Assembly: GCA_003250975.1 (NCBI GenBank)
Contig: QKIY01000028.1
Location: forward strand, 259,248 to 323,247
DNA from: Gammaproteobacteria bacterium
GTDB taxonomy: Bacteria > Pseudomonadota > Gammaproteobacteria > Eutrophobiales > Eutrophobiaceae
Direction of reading: 5' to 3'
Length of the DNA stretch: 64,000 nucleotides
Shown here: positions 24,696 to 34,063 of the stretch, piece by piece
How the letters are laid out: every line of letters begins with the position of its first letter
Position numbering within the stretch: the first letter of the stretch is position 1
Program-made: the position numbers and the translations under genes
The notes under the pieces: generated by a model
Seen by the model: the letters and a program-made list of their open reading frames with translations, nothing else
Told to the model about the DNA's origin: nothing
Database searches by the model: none

Positions 24696-27338
24696 ATGAA
24701 AGCAGGGGCAACGGGCACACGGCATCATTGGCTGAGCCTGGTCCTTATCAGTTTGATTGCCGTACTGTCGTTGGCGGGGCTGTCACATGTACATGCCGAT
24801 GAAGCGGATAGCCAGGTAGCGGACAAGCTTGCCAAGGCAGTTGGCGACAGGCTGTCACAGGCCGTGCAGGAACTGAAAGCACTGGCATCAGATTCATCGA
24901 CCATTGCAGTATTCAAGAAAAAGGATCCTGCCGCCCTCCAGGCCACTGCTGCAGATGCCGTGCAGAAAATCACCTCTGCACTGAAGCTCAGGTTTTTCCT
25001 GCCCGGAAGGTACAAGCTTGATCGGGACAGCAAGCCACCTTTGGGCTATGCCTCCCTGGACCTGTTAAAGCAGGCCGAACAATCTCCAGAAAGGATCGAA
25101 GCTGAATTATTAAACCCCGGCGAGGAACAGGAACATATCGTCTTGGTCGAGAGGGTCATGGAAGGTGAGAAACTACTTGGCCTGATCCATCTGAGCCTGG
25201 ACGCGACGTCATTCAAGGAATTGCCCAAAGACCAGGTCGGCGGGGGATATGCCGAACTGGTCCAGGTGTTTGGCACCAACACAATCCTGATGGGCAAGGC
25301 AGGCAATGTCGGCAAACGGCAGGGCGAGGCCGTCAGAAGTAGGATAGCGGGTGCCCATTGGCGTATCGATTACTGGCCCCAAGCCATGGCCTCTGATACC
25401 CGTACGCTTGCTGATGATTTGGACATTAACGCCCTCTTGTCCCGCTATACTCCCTCTCCCACTGTGCTGGCCGGTGCCGGTGCCGGTGCCGGGGTTGTGT
25501 TACTCCTGTTACTGCTACTGTTGAGGAAAAGAAGGCGCGCTGCCAAGGCCGGACAAGGTGACGAGAATGAAAAGGTCGTATATGCCGGTTCGGTGAAGGC
25601 CATCATGGAGGGTAAACACCCCGGTACAGAAAAACTGGTGCCCGATCTACCGCAAATGGGTCAGACATCAGAGGTTAAGCCGCTGTCTCAGGGCATGAGC
25701 AGCGAGGAAGCGGATGATATCACCGAGATATCGATTCCCAAGAAAAAACCGGCAAAGTTGGCGCCGACAAATGTAAAGGCAGAGGATACGGCGCCCCCCG
25801 CTAAGGCAAAGCCCGAGATCGCGGCTGACCCGGCACCTGCCAGTAAGAAGGCGGAGGCCGGGACCCCTCCTGTCCCGGACGTTGCCGAGGCCAAAACCGG
25901 AGCAGCAGCCAAGCCAACGGAAGAACTTGCCGGGGAAGGTACGGCCAGCAGTGAGAAGGTGGAGCTGTCACCCACGATCTTCCGGGCCTATGACATCCGC
26001 GGCGTGGTTGGCAAGACACTGACCCCGGAGATCGTTTCTTTGATCGGCAAGGCCATCGGGACAGAGGCCGGCGCTATGGGGCAACATACGATAGCTGTGG
26101 GACGGGATGGACGGGTGTCCAGCCCTAACTTCGCACGGGCCCTGATCAAGGGGCTGCGTGAGAGTGGCCGAGATGTTTGCGATATCGGCATGGTGCCTAC
26201 CCCTCTGCTGTATTTTGCTACCCATTACCTTGAGACCCAGAGTGGTGTCATGTTGACGGGAAGTCATAACGGGCCCGAATACAATGGCTTGAAGATTATG
26301 CTTGGAGGTATGACACTGTCAGGCGATGCTATTCAGTCGATCCGGCAGCGGGCTGAATCCGGAGAAGTGAGCAGTGGCGATGGCAGTATCGAGAGCCGGG
26401 ATATCATTGCGGATTATATCCGCCGTGCTACCGAAGACGTCTATGTAGCGCTGGGCGGCGGCTTTAAACTGGTGGTGGACTGCGGTAACGGGGTGGCCGG
26501 CATCATTGCACCGCAACTCTACCGGGCGCTCGGTCATGATGTGATCGAGTTATTTTGTGATGTGGATGGCACCTTTCCAAATCATCACCCTGATCCCAGT
26601 CAGCCGGAGAACCTCAAGGCGCTGATCGCCAAGGTCAGGGAGACCCAGGCGGATCTCGGCTTAGCCTTTGACGGCGACGGTGATCGTCTCGGGGTCGTCG
26701 ATGGTGAAGGCAATATCATCTGGCCCGACAGGCAAATGATGTTATTTGCAAGAGATGTTCTGAGCCGAAACCAAGGCTCGCCCATCATCTTTGATGTGAA
26801 ATGTAGCCGTCACCTGAAAACGGTTATTGAAGAGGCCGGCGGTAAGCCGCTGATGTGGAAGACTGGTCACTCATTAATCAAGAGCAAGATGAAAGAGGTC
26901 GATGCACCGCTTGCCGGTGAGATGAGTGGCCATATCTTTTTCTCCGAGCGCTGGTATGGTTTTGACGACGCCCTTTATTCGGGTGTCAGGATGCTGGAGA
27001 TATTGACCAATAGTCTGGGAACGCCCACGGAGGTCTTTGCCAAACTGCCCGAAAGTTGCGCTACACCCGAGCTACGGATTTCCCTTTCGGAAAAACACCA
27101 CGCTAATTTTATGGAGATGATGCGCGAGAAGATGGCGTTTGATAACGCCGAGATTACCGACATTGATGGCCTACGCGTGGATTTCCCGTATGGCTGGGGA
27201 TTGGTGCGCCCCTCCAATACTTCACCTTTCCTTATCGCCCGGTTCGAAGCCGACGATGAAGCAAGCCTGGATAAGATAAAATCGGAATTCAGGGAACTAC
27301 TTCGAAAAGTCATTCCCAATATGAAATTACCATTTTGA
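24696..27338 (+). CDS. algC: Membrane-anchored phosphomannomutase/phosphoglucomutase (AlgC type, long form)
   Basis: This 880-residue protein has an enzyme domain at the C-terminus. Residues about 13-33 form a membrane helix. Residues 35-250 are a probable periplasmic sensor-like domain, and a second helix lies near 256-278. A basic, Ala/Pro/Lys-rich linker runs to about 425. From residue 429 comes the hexose-phosphate mutase, with FRAYDIRG, the phosphoserine loop TGSHNGPEYNG (Ser near 522), the metal loop DGDGDR, the sugar loop GEMSGH and the phosphate-binding RPSNTSPF. It interconverts mannose- or glucose-1-P and 6-P for surface polysaccharide and LPS precursors. Long forms with this layout are annotated in Pseudomonas. 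The canonical second Pro of the serine loop (NPP) reads NGP here. The gene is downstream of dut and upstream of argB. Confidence 0.93.
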   Translation: MKAGATGTRHHWLSLVLISLIAVLSLAGLSHVHADEADSQVADKLAKAVGDRLSQAVQELKALASDSSTIAVFKKKDPAALQATAADAVQKITSALKLRFFLPGRYKLDRDSKPPLGYASLDLLKQAEQSPERIEAELLNPGEEQEHIVLVERVMEGEKLLGLIHLSLDATSFKELPKDQVGGGYAELVQVFGTNTILMGKAGNVGKRQGEAVRSRIAGAHWRIDYWPQAMASDTRTLADDLDINALLSRYTPSPTVLAGAGAGAGVVLLLLLLLLRKRRRAAKAGQGDENEKVVYAGSVKAIMEGKHPGTEKLVPDLPQMGQTSEVKPLSQGMSSEEADDITEISIPKKKPAKLAPTNVKAEDTAPPAKAKPEIAADPAPASKKAEAGTPPVPDVAEAKTGAAAKPTEELAGEGTASSEKVELSPTIFRAYDIRGVVGKTLTPEIVSLIGKAIGTEAGAMGQHTIAVGRDGRVSSPNFARALIKGLRESGRDVCDIGMVPTPLLYFATHYLETQSGVMLTGSHNGPEYNGLKIMLGGMTLSGDAIQSIRQRAESGEVSSGDGSIESRDIIADYIRRATEDVYVALGGGFKLVVDCGNGVAGIIAPQLYRALGHDVIELFCDVDGTFPNHHPDPSQPENLKALIAKVRETQADLGLAFDGDGDRLGVVDGEGNIIWPDRQMMLFARDVLSRNQGSPIIFDVKCSRHLKTVIEEAGGKPLMWKTGHSLIKSKMKEVDAPLAGEMSGHIFFSERWYGFDDALYSGVRMLEILTNSLGTPTEVFAKLPESCATPELRISLSEKHHANFMEMMREKMAFDNAEITDIDGLRVDFPYGWGLVRPSNTSPFLIARFEADDEASLDKIKSEFRELLRKVIPNMKLPF
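25471..25494 (+). repeat. Hexanucleotide tandem repeat inside algC
   Basis: Three perfect copies of CCGGTG and a fourth with one change (CCGGGG) encode alternating Ala-Gly at the start of the second membrane helix. Repeat-number changes would stay in frame and only lengthen or shorten the helix edge. Confidence 0.7.
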
Positions 27339-27403
27339 AATATCTGACACTATACTCAAACCTTCGCCCGGGAATTGTAAAATCGGGTCGGCAGATTTTT
27401 TAA

Positions 27404-28321
<918 letters not shown>

Positions 28322-28331
28322 ATTAAAAGAT

Positions 28332-28925
28332 ATGGCCAGTCATAATCCCAATCGACGACAGCAGATCCTGGAAACTCTGGCGCTGCAACTTGAAAGTAAT
28401 CCCGGCTCCCGGATTACTACGGCAGGGCTTGCCAGCGCAGTCGGTGTGTCAGAAGCAGCCCTTTACCGTCACTTTGCCAGCAAGGCCAAGATGTTCGAGG
28501 CCCTGATAGATTTTGCGGAAGAATCAGTATTTGGTCTGATTAATAATATCCTTGCTCAGGACAAGGACGTGGTAACCCGCTGCGACAAGATAATGCGTGT
28601 CGTGCTGGGGTTTTCCGATAAAAACCCCGGAATCACTCGGATACTACTTGGAGATGCCCTTGTTGGAGAAAACGATCGTTTGCGGGTCCGTGTTAACCGG
28701 TTTTTTCAACGGCTGGAAACCCAGTTCAAGCAAATCCTGCGGGAGGCTAACCTGGGTCATGGGATGCGTGCTACCGCTACGATCGATGCAACGGCGAACC
28801 AGTTGCTTATCCTGCTGGAAGGAAAGATGGGTGCCTATGTAAGGAGTGAATTTGCAATCAATCCTACCGATTACTGGCAGGACCAGTGGGAATTGTTACA
28901 GAAGAGCCTGTTTAAACAGGGCTAA
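28332..28925 (+). CDS. slmA: Nucleoid occlusion factor SlmA (TetR family)
   Basis: SlmA binds specific chromosomal sites and blocks FtsZ ring assembly over the nucleoid. The 197-residue protein has an N-terminal TetR helix-turn-helix (RITTAGLASAVGVSEAALYRHFASKAKMFEALI) and an all-helical C-terminal dimer domain of the SlmA type, ending in DQWELLQKSLF. I chose ATG 28332 (MASHNPNRRQQIL), 10 bases after the argB stop. The argB-slmA neighbourhood is conserved in Gammaproteobacteria. Confidence 0.93.
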   Translation: MASHNPNRRQQILETLALQLESNPGSRITTAGLASAVGVSEAALYRHFASKAKMFEALIDFAEESVFGLINNILAQDKDVVTRCDKIMRVVLGFSDKNPGITRILLGDALVGENDRLRVRVNRFFQRLETQFKQILREANLGHGMRATATIDATANQLLILLEGKMGAYVRSEFAINPTDYWQDQWELLQKSLFKQG

Positions 28926-28929
28926 AGAA

Positions 28930-29550
28930 TTACCTGCGCAGTAAACGGATTTCCTTGAATCGCTCAATATCCTTTTTGTACTGATCTCTGACTTCTTTCT
29001 GTTCCTTACGCTTGTCAGCAATAAACTTGTTGTTTGCCTCAATATGTTTATCAATTGAAGCAATATCATTGACCAGTTCCTTGGACGGTTCATTGCCGGC
29101 TCGTTCTCTGGCCGCTGCCTTTTTTACCAGGTTGTCCTTATCGGCTTGAAGTTTGGTAATGCGCCTCTCGGCCAGGTTTATTGAGGTTTCAATAGCAGCA
29201 ATTTTACTGTCACGCGCAATTTCTATATCTTCAACCTTGCTGAAGGTATCGAGCAGCATCTTGTCACGTCTTGCCTGTTCTTCCTCTTGCCGCCTTTTCT
29301 CGGCTTTTTCTATGGCGAGCCGTTTAAGTTCCACGAGCTCCTCGTCTGTCTTTGCGGCCTCGGTTTCATCGATCACCGTGCCTTGCGGGCTGATTTCCTT
29401 GTGCCCCTCCTGTGCATATTCCGGTGGTAGCCTGTCACCACATTCCTTGATGCCATCTTTGTTAGTCCAGCAGACAATACGTGCCTGTACCGGGGTTATG
29501 GCAAGAAGCGTCAACATCAGGGAGACTAAGAAAATACATCGTTTCTTCAT
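28930..29550 (-). CDS. Secreted DUF4124-type protein with long coiled coil
   Basis: This 206-residue protein has a signal peptide (residues 1-23, ending VQA) and a DUF4124-like domain immediately after it (RIVCWTNKDGIKECGDRLPPEYAQEG), with two cysteines that could form a disulfide. From about residue 70 the rest is highly charged and helical, with a heptad-like coiled coil (LAERRITKLQADKDNLVKKAA). DUF4124 proteins are envelope proteins with no assigned reaction. The gene is convergent with slmA, separated by four bases, and shares no obvious operon with pyrE, which lies 48 bases upstream on the same strand. Confidence 0.75.
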   Translation of the reverse strand: MKKRCIFLVSLMLTLLAITPVQARIVCWTNKDGIKECGDRLPPEYAQEGHKEISPQGTVIDETEAAKTDEELVELKRLAIEKAEKRRQEEEQARRDKMLLDTFSKVEDIEIARDSKIAAIETSINLAERRITKLQADKDNLVKKAAARERAGNEPSKELVNDIASIDKHIEANNKFIADKRKEQKEVRDQYKKDIERFKEIRLLRR

Positions 29551-29598
29551 GAAGATTCCCTAAGATTGTTTCGATAACTGGTAAATGCGGTTTATATA

Positions 29599-30243
29599 TC
29601 AGGATATACCATATTCTTTGCGATATTGCCTGATTTTGGTGATCTTTTCATCAGAACCCGGCATGGAAGCAAGGAACTCCACCATATCTTCCAGGGTTAT
29701 GATACTTATGACCCGAATGCCATGGCGTTGTTCAACTTCCTGCACGGCTGAAAGCGGACCTGTACCACGTTCCTGGCGGTCCATGGCAACGGCGGCGGCG
29801 ATGGGTTCGGCGCCCGCCGCTTTAATTATATCTACAGAGAGATTGATAGATGTACCGGCAGAGATAACATCATCAATGATCAGTACCCTACCCTGCAGGT
29901 TTGCCCCGAACACAATACCCCCCTCGCCATGATCCTTGATCTCCTTGCGGTTGAAACAAAAAGGTACGGATCGATCAAAGTGGTTGGCAAGTGCAATGGC
30001 TACGGCGGTCGCCAGAGGTATCCCCTTGTAGGCCGGCCCAAATAACATATCGTACTCAATCCCGGACGCTTCTATAGCGCAGGCATAGTAATAACCCAGC
30101 TGGGAAAGACTGTCACCATTATTAAACAGGCCGCTGTTGAAAAAATAAGGACTGTTCCGACCCGATTTAAGGGTGAATTCGCCAAAGCGCAAAACCCCGT
30201 TTTCTAGGGCAAACTGAATGAAATCAACCTGGTAATCTTTCAT
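29599..30243 (-). CDS. pyrE: Orotate phosphoribosyltransferase
   Basis: PyrE converts orotate and PRPP to orotidine 5'-phosphate in pyrimidine synthesis. The 214-residue enzyme has the usual length. It shows FTLKSGRNSPYF at the N-terminus, GPAYKGIPLA, and the PRPP-binding RVLIIDDVISAGTS. I chose ATG 30243 (MKDYQVDFIQFALENG), matching the family start; an upstream in-frame codon would add 13 residues. It is divergent from the exonuclease III-like gene, the same arrangement as pyrE/crc in Pseudomonas. Confidence 0.97.
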   Translation of the reverse strand: MKDYQVDFIQFALENGVLRFGEFTLKSGRNSPYFFNSGLFNNGDSLSQLGYYYACAIEASGIEYDMLFGPAYKGIPLATAVAIALANHFDRSVPFCFNRKEIKDHGEGGIVFGANLQGRVLIIDDVISAGTSINLSVDIIKAAGAEPIAAAVAMDRQERGTGPLSAVQEVEQRHGIRVISIITLEDMVEFLASMPGSDEKITKIRQYRKEYGIS

Positions 30244-30328
30244 CGCAGTATTGATAGTCACAAAAATATCCTGTGATATCATACCCCACTTTTAATTTTA
30301 TAGTGATAAGCTCACGCATAATTATTCA

Positions 30329-31102
30329 ATGAAAATTATCAGTTTTAATGCCAACGGTATACGCTCGGCGCAACGGAAAGGTTTTTTTAAATGGATGAAA
30401 AAACAAAAGGCCGAAGTAGTTTGTATACAGGAGACAAAGGCACAGACTCATCAGCTTGACAGGGAAGTGCTATCTCCATCAGGTTATCATGGATTTTTCA
30501 GTGATGCCGAAAAGAAAGGATATAGTGGTGTTGCCCTGTATACATCCAGACAGCCTGATCGAGTTATAGACTCCCTGGGTTGGGGTGTGGCTGATCAAGA
30601 AGGGCGTTATCTGCAGGCGGATTTCGGTAAACTAAGCGTGGTTTCCATCTATCTTCCATCAGGTTCATCCAGTGAAGAGAGGCAGGCCATAAAATTTGAT
30701 TTTCTTGATCGCCTGATGCCATTCTTGAAAAAAATACGGCGGCAGAAACGCCATTATATACTCTGTGGTGACTGGAACATCGCGCACAAGGAGATCGATC
30801 TGAAAAACTGGCGTGGCAATATGAAGAATTCAGGCTTTCTCCCGGAAGAGCGCGCCTGGCTTGATGAACTGTTTTACAGAGTGGGGATGATAGATGCCTT
30901 CAGGGAAGTAAACCAGGAAAAGGATCAGTACACGTGGTGGTCGAACAGGGGTCAGGCATGGGCAAAGAACGTAGGATGGCGAATTGATTATCAGATAATC
31001 TCGCCTTCTATCAGGAACAAGGTAATGAGCGCTGAAATCTACAAGAAAGAACGGTTTTCAGACCATGCACCGCTGGTCATGGAATATGAACTTTCTCTTT
31101 AA
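30329..31102 (+). CDS. Exonuclease III family protein at the crc locus, active site intact
   Basis: This 257-residue protein of the endonuclease/exonuclease/phosphatase family is most similar in sequence pattern and position to Pseudomonas Crc (RYLQADF, LPSGSS, NWRG, FLPEERAWLDEL, DQYTWWS). Unlike Crc, it keeps the exonuclease III catalytic residues: QETKAQ (Glu), GDWNIAH (Asp and Asn), WRIDYQ (Asp) and FSDHAP (Asp-His). It is therefore expected to be a metal-dependent AP endonuclease / 3'-5' exonuclease, rather than the non-enzymatic Hfq partner that Crc is. It is divergent from pyrE. The name xthA would be reasonable, but orthology to E. coli XthA is not shown. Confidence 0.9.
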   Translation: MKIISFNANGIRSAQRKGFFKWMKKQKAEVVCIQETKAQTHQLDREVLSPSGYHGFFSDAEKKGYSGVALYTSRQPDRVIDSLGWGVADQEGRYLQADFGKLSVVSIYLPSGSSSEERQAIKFDFLDRLMPFLKKIRRQKRHYILCGDWNIAHKEIDLKNWRGNMKNSGFLPEERAWLDELFYRVGMIDAFREVNQEKDQYTWWSNRGQAWAKNVGWRIDYQIISPSIRNKVMSAEIYKKERFSDHAPLVMEYELSL

Positions 31103-31113
31103 TACCCGCCCTG

Positions 31114-31560
31114 TTATTCGGTGAAGAATTGTTGCTGGAATGAAAGGTTATATGTGGTGTCAGCCCCTTCCGGTGTAATATCAAGGGAAAACTTCAGCAC
31201 CTCTTCATTATTAATGGGTGTTTCGGCGATGTAATAGATGGCATTATTTTCAGAAATCTCTTTTAGATTTAACTCCCGGAGTTGTTCGCTGAGATTTTTT
31301 ACCGTGCCGGAAATGTTTGCCTTGACGGGATCCCCGATGAGTGTGTTATCGCCTTCATTTTTGATTACCGATATATTGATGAGGGCACGATTTTTACTGC
31401 GTGTGATATTGTAAAGTCCCGCAACGGACGGAGTGAGATTGTCGGTTCTGAGAGCATTATAGTGCACCGTATAATTGCCAAAGGCCTTTGACTGTTCGGC
31501 AGCGGCAAAAGGGCTGGCTACAAGCAAAAGGACCGCTGTCAAGTATACTGCCTTGCTCAT
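31114..31560 (-). CDS. Secreted DUF4426 family protein
   Basis: This 148-residue protein has a signal peptide (SKAVYLTAVLLLVASPFAAA) and a small beta-rich domain (FGNYTVHYNALRTDNLTPSVAGLYNITRSKNRALINISVI), the pattern of DUF4426. In Pseudomonas this family is encoded in the yggS-proC-yggT neighbourhood, as here. The function is unknown. I chose the ATG at 31558-31560, at the signal peptide, over an upstream in-frame start. It is convergent with the exonuclease III-like gene, with an 11-base gap. Confidence 0.8.
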   Translation of the reverse strand: MSKAVYLTAVLLLVASPFAAAEQSKAFGNYTVHYNALRTDNLTPSVAGLYNITRSKNRALINISVIKNEGDNTLIGDPVKANISGTVKNLSEQLRELNLKEISENNAIYYIAETPINNEEVLKFSLDITPEGADTTYNLSFQQQFFTE

Positions 31561-31711
31561 TATGATTGCCTCCCTCTGGTTTCCCTCCTTATGATCATAA
31601 CAGACAATTACCAACCATAAAGTTCCTTATTGAAAACGTGAATGCAGCGGGGCTGATGCATTGCAATATCCTGACCGTTGTCTGGTTTTGTCAACCCGGA
31701 TGAGTTGTTTC

Positions 31712-32314
31712 CTATAATAGTCGTACCCTATATCCTGCAAGCACGTTGCCATAGTCCTGCAAAGGGGCGATGACAAGCATCAGGATCAAGTTAAGGGCAA
31801 TCAGAGCGATAAAGGGTGACCAGTCGAGCCCGCCTGCCGGTGGGATGGCGCGCCGTATCGGCCGTAGCAGCGGCAGGGTTAATTGATACATAAGGACAGT
31901 TACCGGTGAGTAGGCGCCCGGATTAACCCAGCTGATTATGGCCTGCAGGATTATGATGACGATATAAATCCAGATAACAAGCTTCAACAGGTGAGCCAGG
32001 GTCAGTATCAGGTGACCGGCAGGCGCTGGAAGATTGCCGGTCTTGATCAGGGCTATGAGTCCCAGCTCTATTCCCTTCAGTAATAGCAAGAGGAGTATGG
32101 ATGGCCAATCGATACCGCCATATCCAGGTATCCAGCGGCGAAAATACCTCAAGGTCGGATTCGTAATCCTGATCAGGAACTGGGAGATTGGATTGGCAAA
32201 GTCGGCGCGCACGGTTTGTAGAAGAAAGCGCAACATAACCGCCAGCAGGTATAACTCAAAGATCAGGGTGATCATATATATCCCGGCGTTGGCCAGGTAG
32301 GAGCCTGCATTCAA
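31712..32314 (-). CDS. yggT: YggT family membrane protein
   Basis: This 200-residue integral membrane protein has two tandem YGGT domains, each with two hydrophobic helices. A conserved basic/proline segment follows the first pair (TNPTLRYFRRWIPGYGGIDWPSILLL), and its repeat is near residue 150 (PLLRPIRRAIPPAGGLDWSPFIAL). Its start overlaps the proC stop by four bases. The order yggS-proC-yggT is widely conserved. Homologues have been linked to osmotic tolerance and cell division in different bacteria, but no molecular role is settled. Confidence 0.93.
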   Translation of the reverse strand: MNAGSYLANAGIYMITLIFELYLLAVMLRFLLQTVRADFANPISQFLIRITNPTLRYFRRWIPGYGGIDWPSILLLLLLKGIELGLIALIKTGNLPAPAGHLILTLAHLLKLVIWIYIVIIILQAIISWVNPGAYSPVTVLMYQLTLPLLRPIRRAIPPAGGLDWSPFIALIALNLILMLVIAPLQDYGNVLAGYRVRLL

Positions 32315-33141
32315 TGCGGTTCTCCCAGGGTCCTGGCAAGTTCACGGGAGCGTTCGGCGGCGGCCTCAATGGCCAGGCGAATGATTTCTTCCAGCCGATG
32401 TTCCTGCATGACTGCCAGTGCCTTTTCAGTCGTTCCTCCGGGGGAAGTAACCTGTTTGCGCAGCTCTTGCGGATCAAGATCACTTTCCAGTGCCATTTTC
32501 GCCGCGCCGAGCGCGGTCTGCAGCACCAAGTTGCGTGATTGCTCCTCCGTGAGACCCAGTTCAATGCCGGTCTTTTCCATGATCTCCATGAAATAGAAGA
32601 AATATGCCGGTCCGCTGCCTGATAATGCAGTCACACAGTCTAGCAGTGCTTCATTCTCCACCCAAATCGTCATGCCTACTGCCCGTAGGATCGACTCGGC
32701 CAGGGTCCGCTGGTGTTCCTCAACCCGCGAATTGGCGAACAGACCGGCTGCGCCGCTACGCAATAATGAAGGTGTGTTCGGCATGGCTCTCACGATCGCG
32801 GGTTCAAAGCCGCTCCAGCGGCTGATTGCGGCAGTTTCTATACCGGCCGCTACCGAAATAACGAGGGGTTGTCTTTTGGCCAGCATCGTCGCCAGTGCAG
32901 TAACTGTTTGTTGCATTGACTGGGGTTTTACCGCCAGTATCACGACATCAGCGTCTTTCAGTCCCTGTCCGGCATCGGCAATGGCCTCTACCCCGAACCG
33001 TTCTGAGACAAGCTGTCTTTGTGATTCACTCAGGTCAACAGCACAGACATTCTTTTCAGGAAAACCGTTGGCCAACAGGCCGCCTATTAGACTGCAACCC
33101 AAATTTCCACACCCAATGAAGCATAATTTTATATTTTCCAT
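32311..33141 (-). CDS. proC: Pyrroline-5-carboxylate reductase
   Basis: ProC reduces 1-pyrroline-5-carboxylate to proline with NAD(P)H. The 276-residue enzyme shows the N-terminal Rossmann motif FIGCGNLGCSLIGGLLANG, VRAMPNTPSLLRSGA, and the signature VTALSGSGPAYFFYFMEIM, plus VTSPGGTTEKALAV. The length is typical. It lies 63 bases downstream of yggS and overlaps yggT by four bases. Confidence 0.97.
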   Translation of the reverse strand: MENIKLCFIGCGNLGCSLIGGLLANGFPEKNVCAVDLSESQRQLVSERFGVEAIADAGQGLKDADVVILAVKPQSMQQTVTALATMLAKRQPLVISVAAGIETAAISRWSGFEPAIVRAMPNTPSLLRSGAAGLFANSRVEEHQRTLAESILRAVGMTIWVENEALLDCVTALSGSGPAYFFYFMEIMEKTGIELGLTEEQSRNLVLQTALGAAKMALESDLDPQELRKQVTSPGGTTEKALAVMQEHRLEEIIRLAIEAAAERSRELARTLGEPH

Positions 33142-33204
33142 GCTGACTTTCCGATTCGCTGTGCAATTGATCGCAGTGTATCAACTCGTCGAAGTGAATG
33201 CATA

Positions 33205-33888
33205 TCAGCTGCGTTCGCCGAATATTGCCGTCCCTACCCGGACAAAGGTCGCGCCTTCGGCTATGGCCGCCTCCATATCCTGGGTGGTTCCAATTGACAA
33301 GGTGTCGAACCCAGAGAGTTTGGCGGCATGTTTTGTCAGCAGTTCCCTGACACGGCGAAAGGCATCGCGTTGCTGTTCAAAATCAAGCCCTGGAGCCGGC
33401 AGGGCCATCAAGCCCCTCAGTTTCAGGCGCGGTAATGACATGCATTCATCAATCAGTCCTGCTAATTCTCCGGGGGGCACGCCGGCTTTGGTTACTTCAT
33501 GACTGATGTTGACCTGCAGGCAGGTATTGAGTGGTGGCAGGTGTTCCGGCCTCGCATCACTCAGACGTCTGGCGGTCTTGGCACGGTCGATACTGTGGAC
33601 CCAGTGGAAATGCCCGGCTACCGCGTGTGTCTTGTTGGACTGAACTGGACCGATGAAGTGCCAGATTACCTCCCTGTTTTCCAGTTCACGGATCTTTTCC
33701 AGAGCCTCCTGCAGGTAATTCTCGCCGAAATCCCGCTGTCCTTGCTTGTATGCCTCGAGGATATCGCTTGTCGGCCGTGTCTTGCTGACTGCAATCAAGC
33801 TCACGGATCCCGGATTCCGGCCGTATTGCCCCTCAAAACGGCTGATCTGCTCCCTGACGCAGCTTAACGATTCTGCGATTGTTTTCAT
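33205..33888 (-). CDS. yggS: YggS family pyridoxal phosphate homeostasis protein
   Basis: This 227-residue, fold-type III, PLP-binding protein without known catalysis maintains vitamin B6 and amino-acid balance. The PLP lysine lies in LIAVSKTRP near residue 36. Other family segments are FGENYLQEALEK, WHFIGPVQSNK, GLMALPAPG, and LSIGTTQDMEAAIAEGATFVRVGTAIFG at the C-terminus. It is the first gene of yggS-proC-yggT and diverges from pilT, the same context as in Pseudomonas. Confidence 0.96.
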   Translation of the reverse strand: MKTIAESLSCVREQISRFEGQYGRNPGSVSLIAVSKTRPTSDILEAYKQGQRDFGENYLQEALEKIRELENREVIWHFIGPVQSNKTHAVAGHFHWVHSIDRAKTARRLSDARPEHLPPLNTCLQVNISHEVTKAGVPPGELAGLIDECMSLPRLKLRGLMALPAPGLDFEQQRDAFRRVRELLTKHAAKLSGFDTLSIGTTQDMEAAIAEGATFVRVGTAIFGERS

Positions 33889-34063
33889 GGATTAAGAGTA
33901 GTCTATACTTCAAAAAATCAGTAAGATTGTGCTGTAACCCTCTATACTGTTAACAAATATCGCCTGATGAGGCAGGGGAGTTACAGGCTTGGCATCATTG
34001 GCGATTATAAGGTTCTTATAATTGCCAGACCATCTTTGACTGGCTGACCGACTGGAGGAGTAG

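Noticed and set aside
27365..27402. Possible terminator CCCG...CGGG plus T-run between algC and argB
   Set aside because: The stem is only 4 bp with a 13-base loop, and the T-run is separated from it, so it is too weak to call.
33989..34003. Sigma-54-like TTGGCATCATTGGC upstream of pilT
   Set aside because: The GG and GC elements are two bases too close for a -24/-12 promoter. A nearby TATAAT (34017-34022) also lacks a correctly spaced -35, so no pilT promoter is called.
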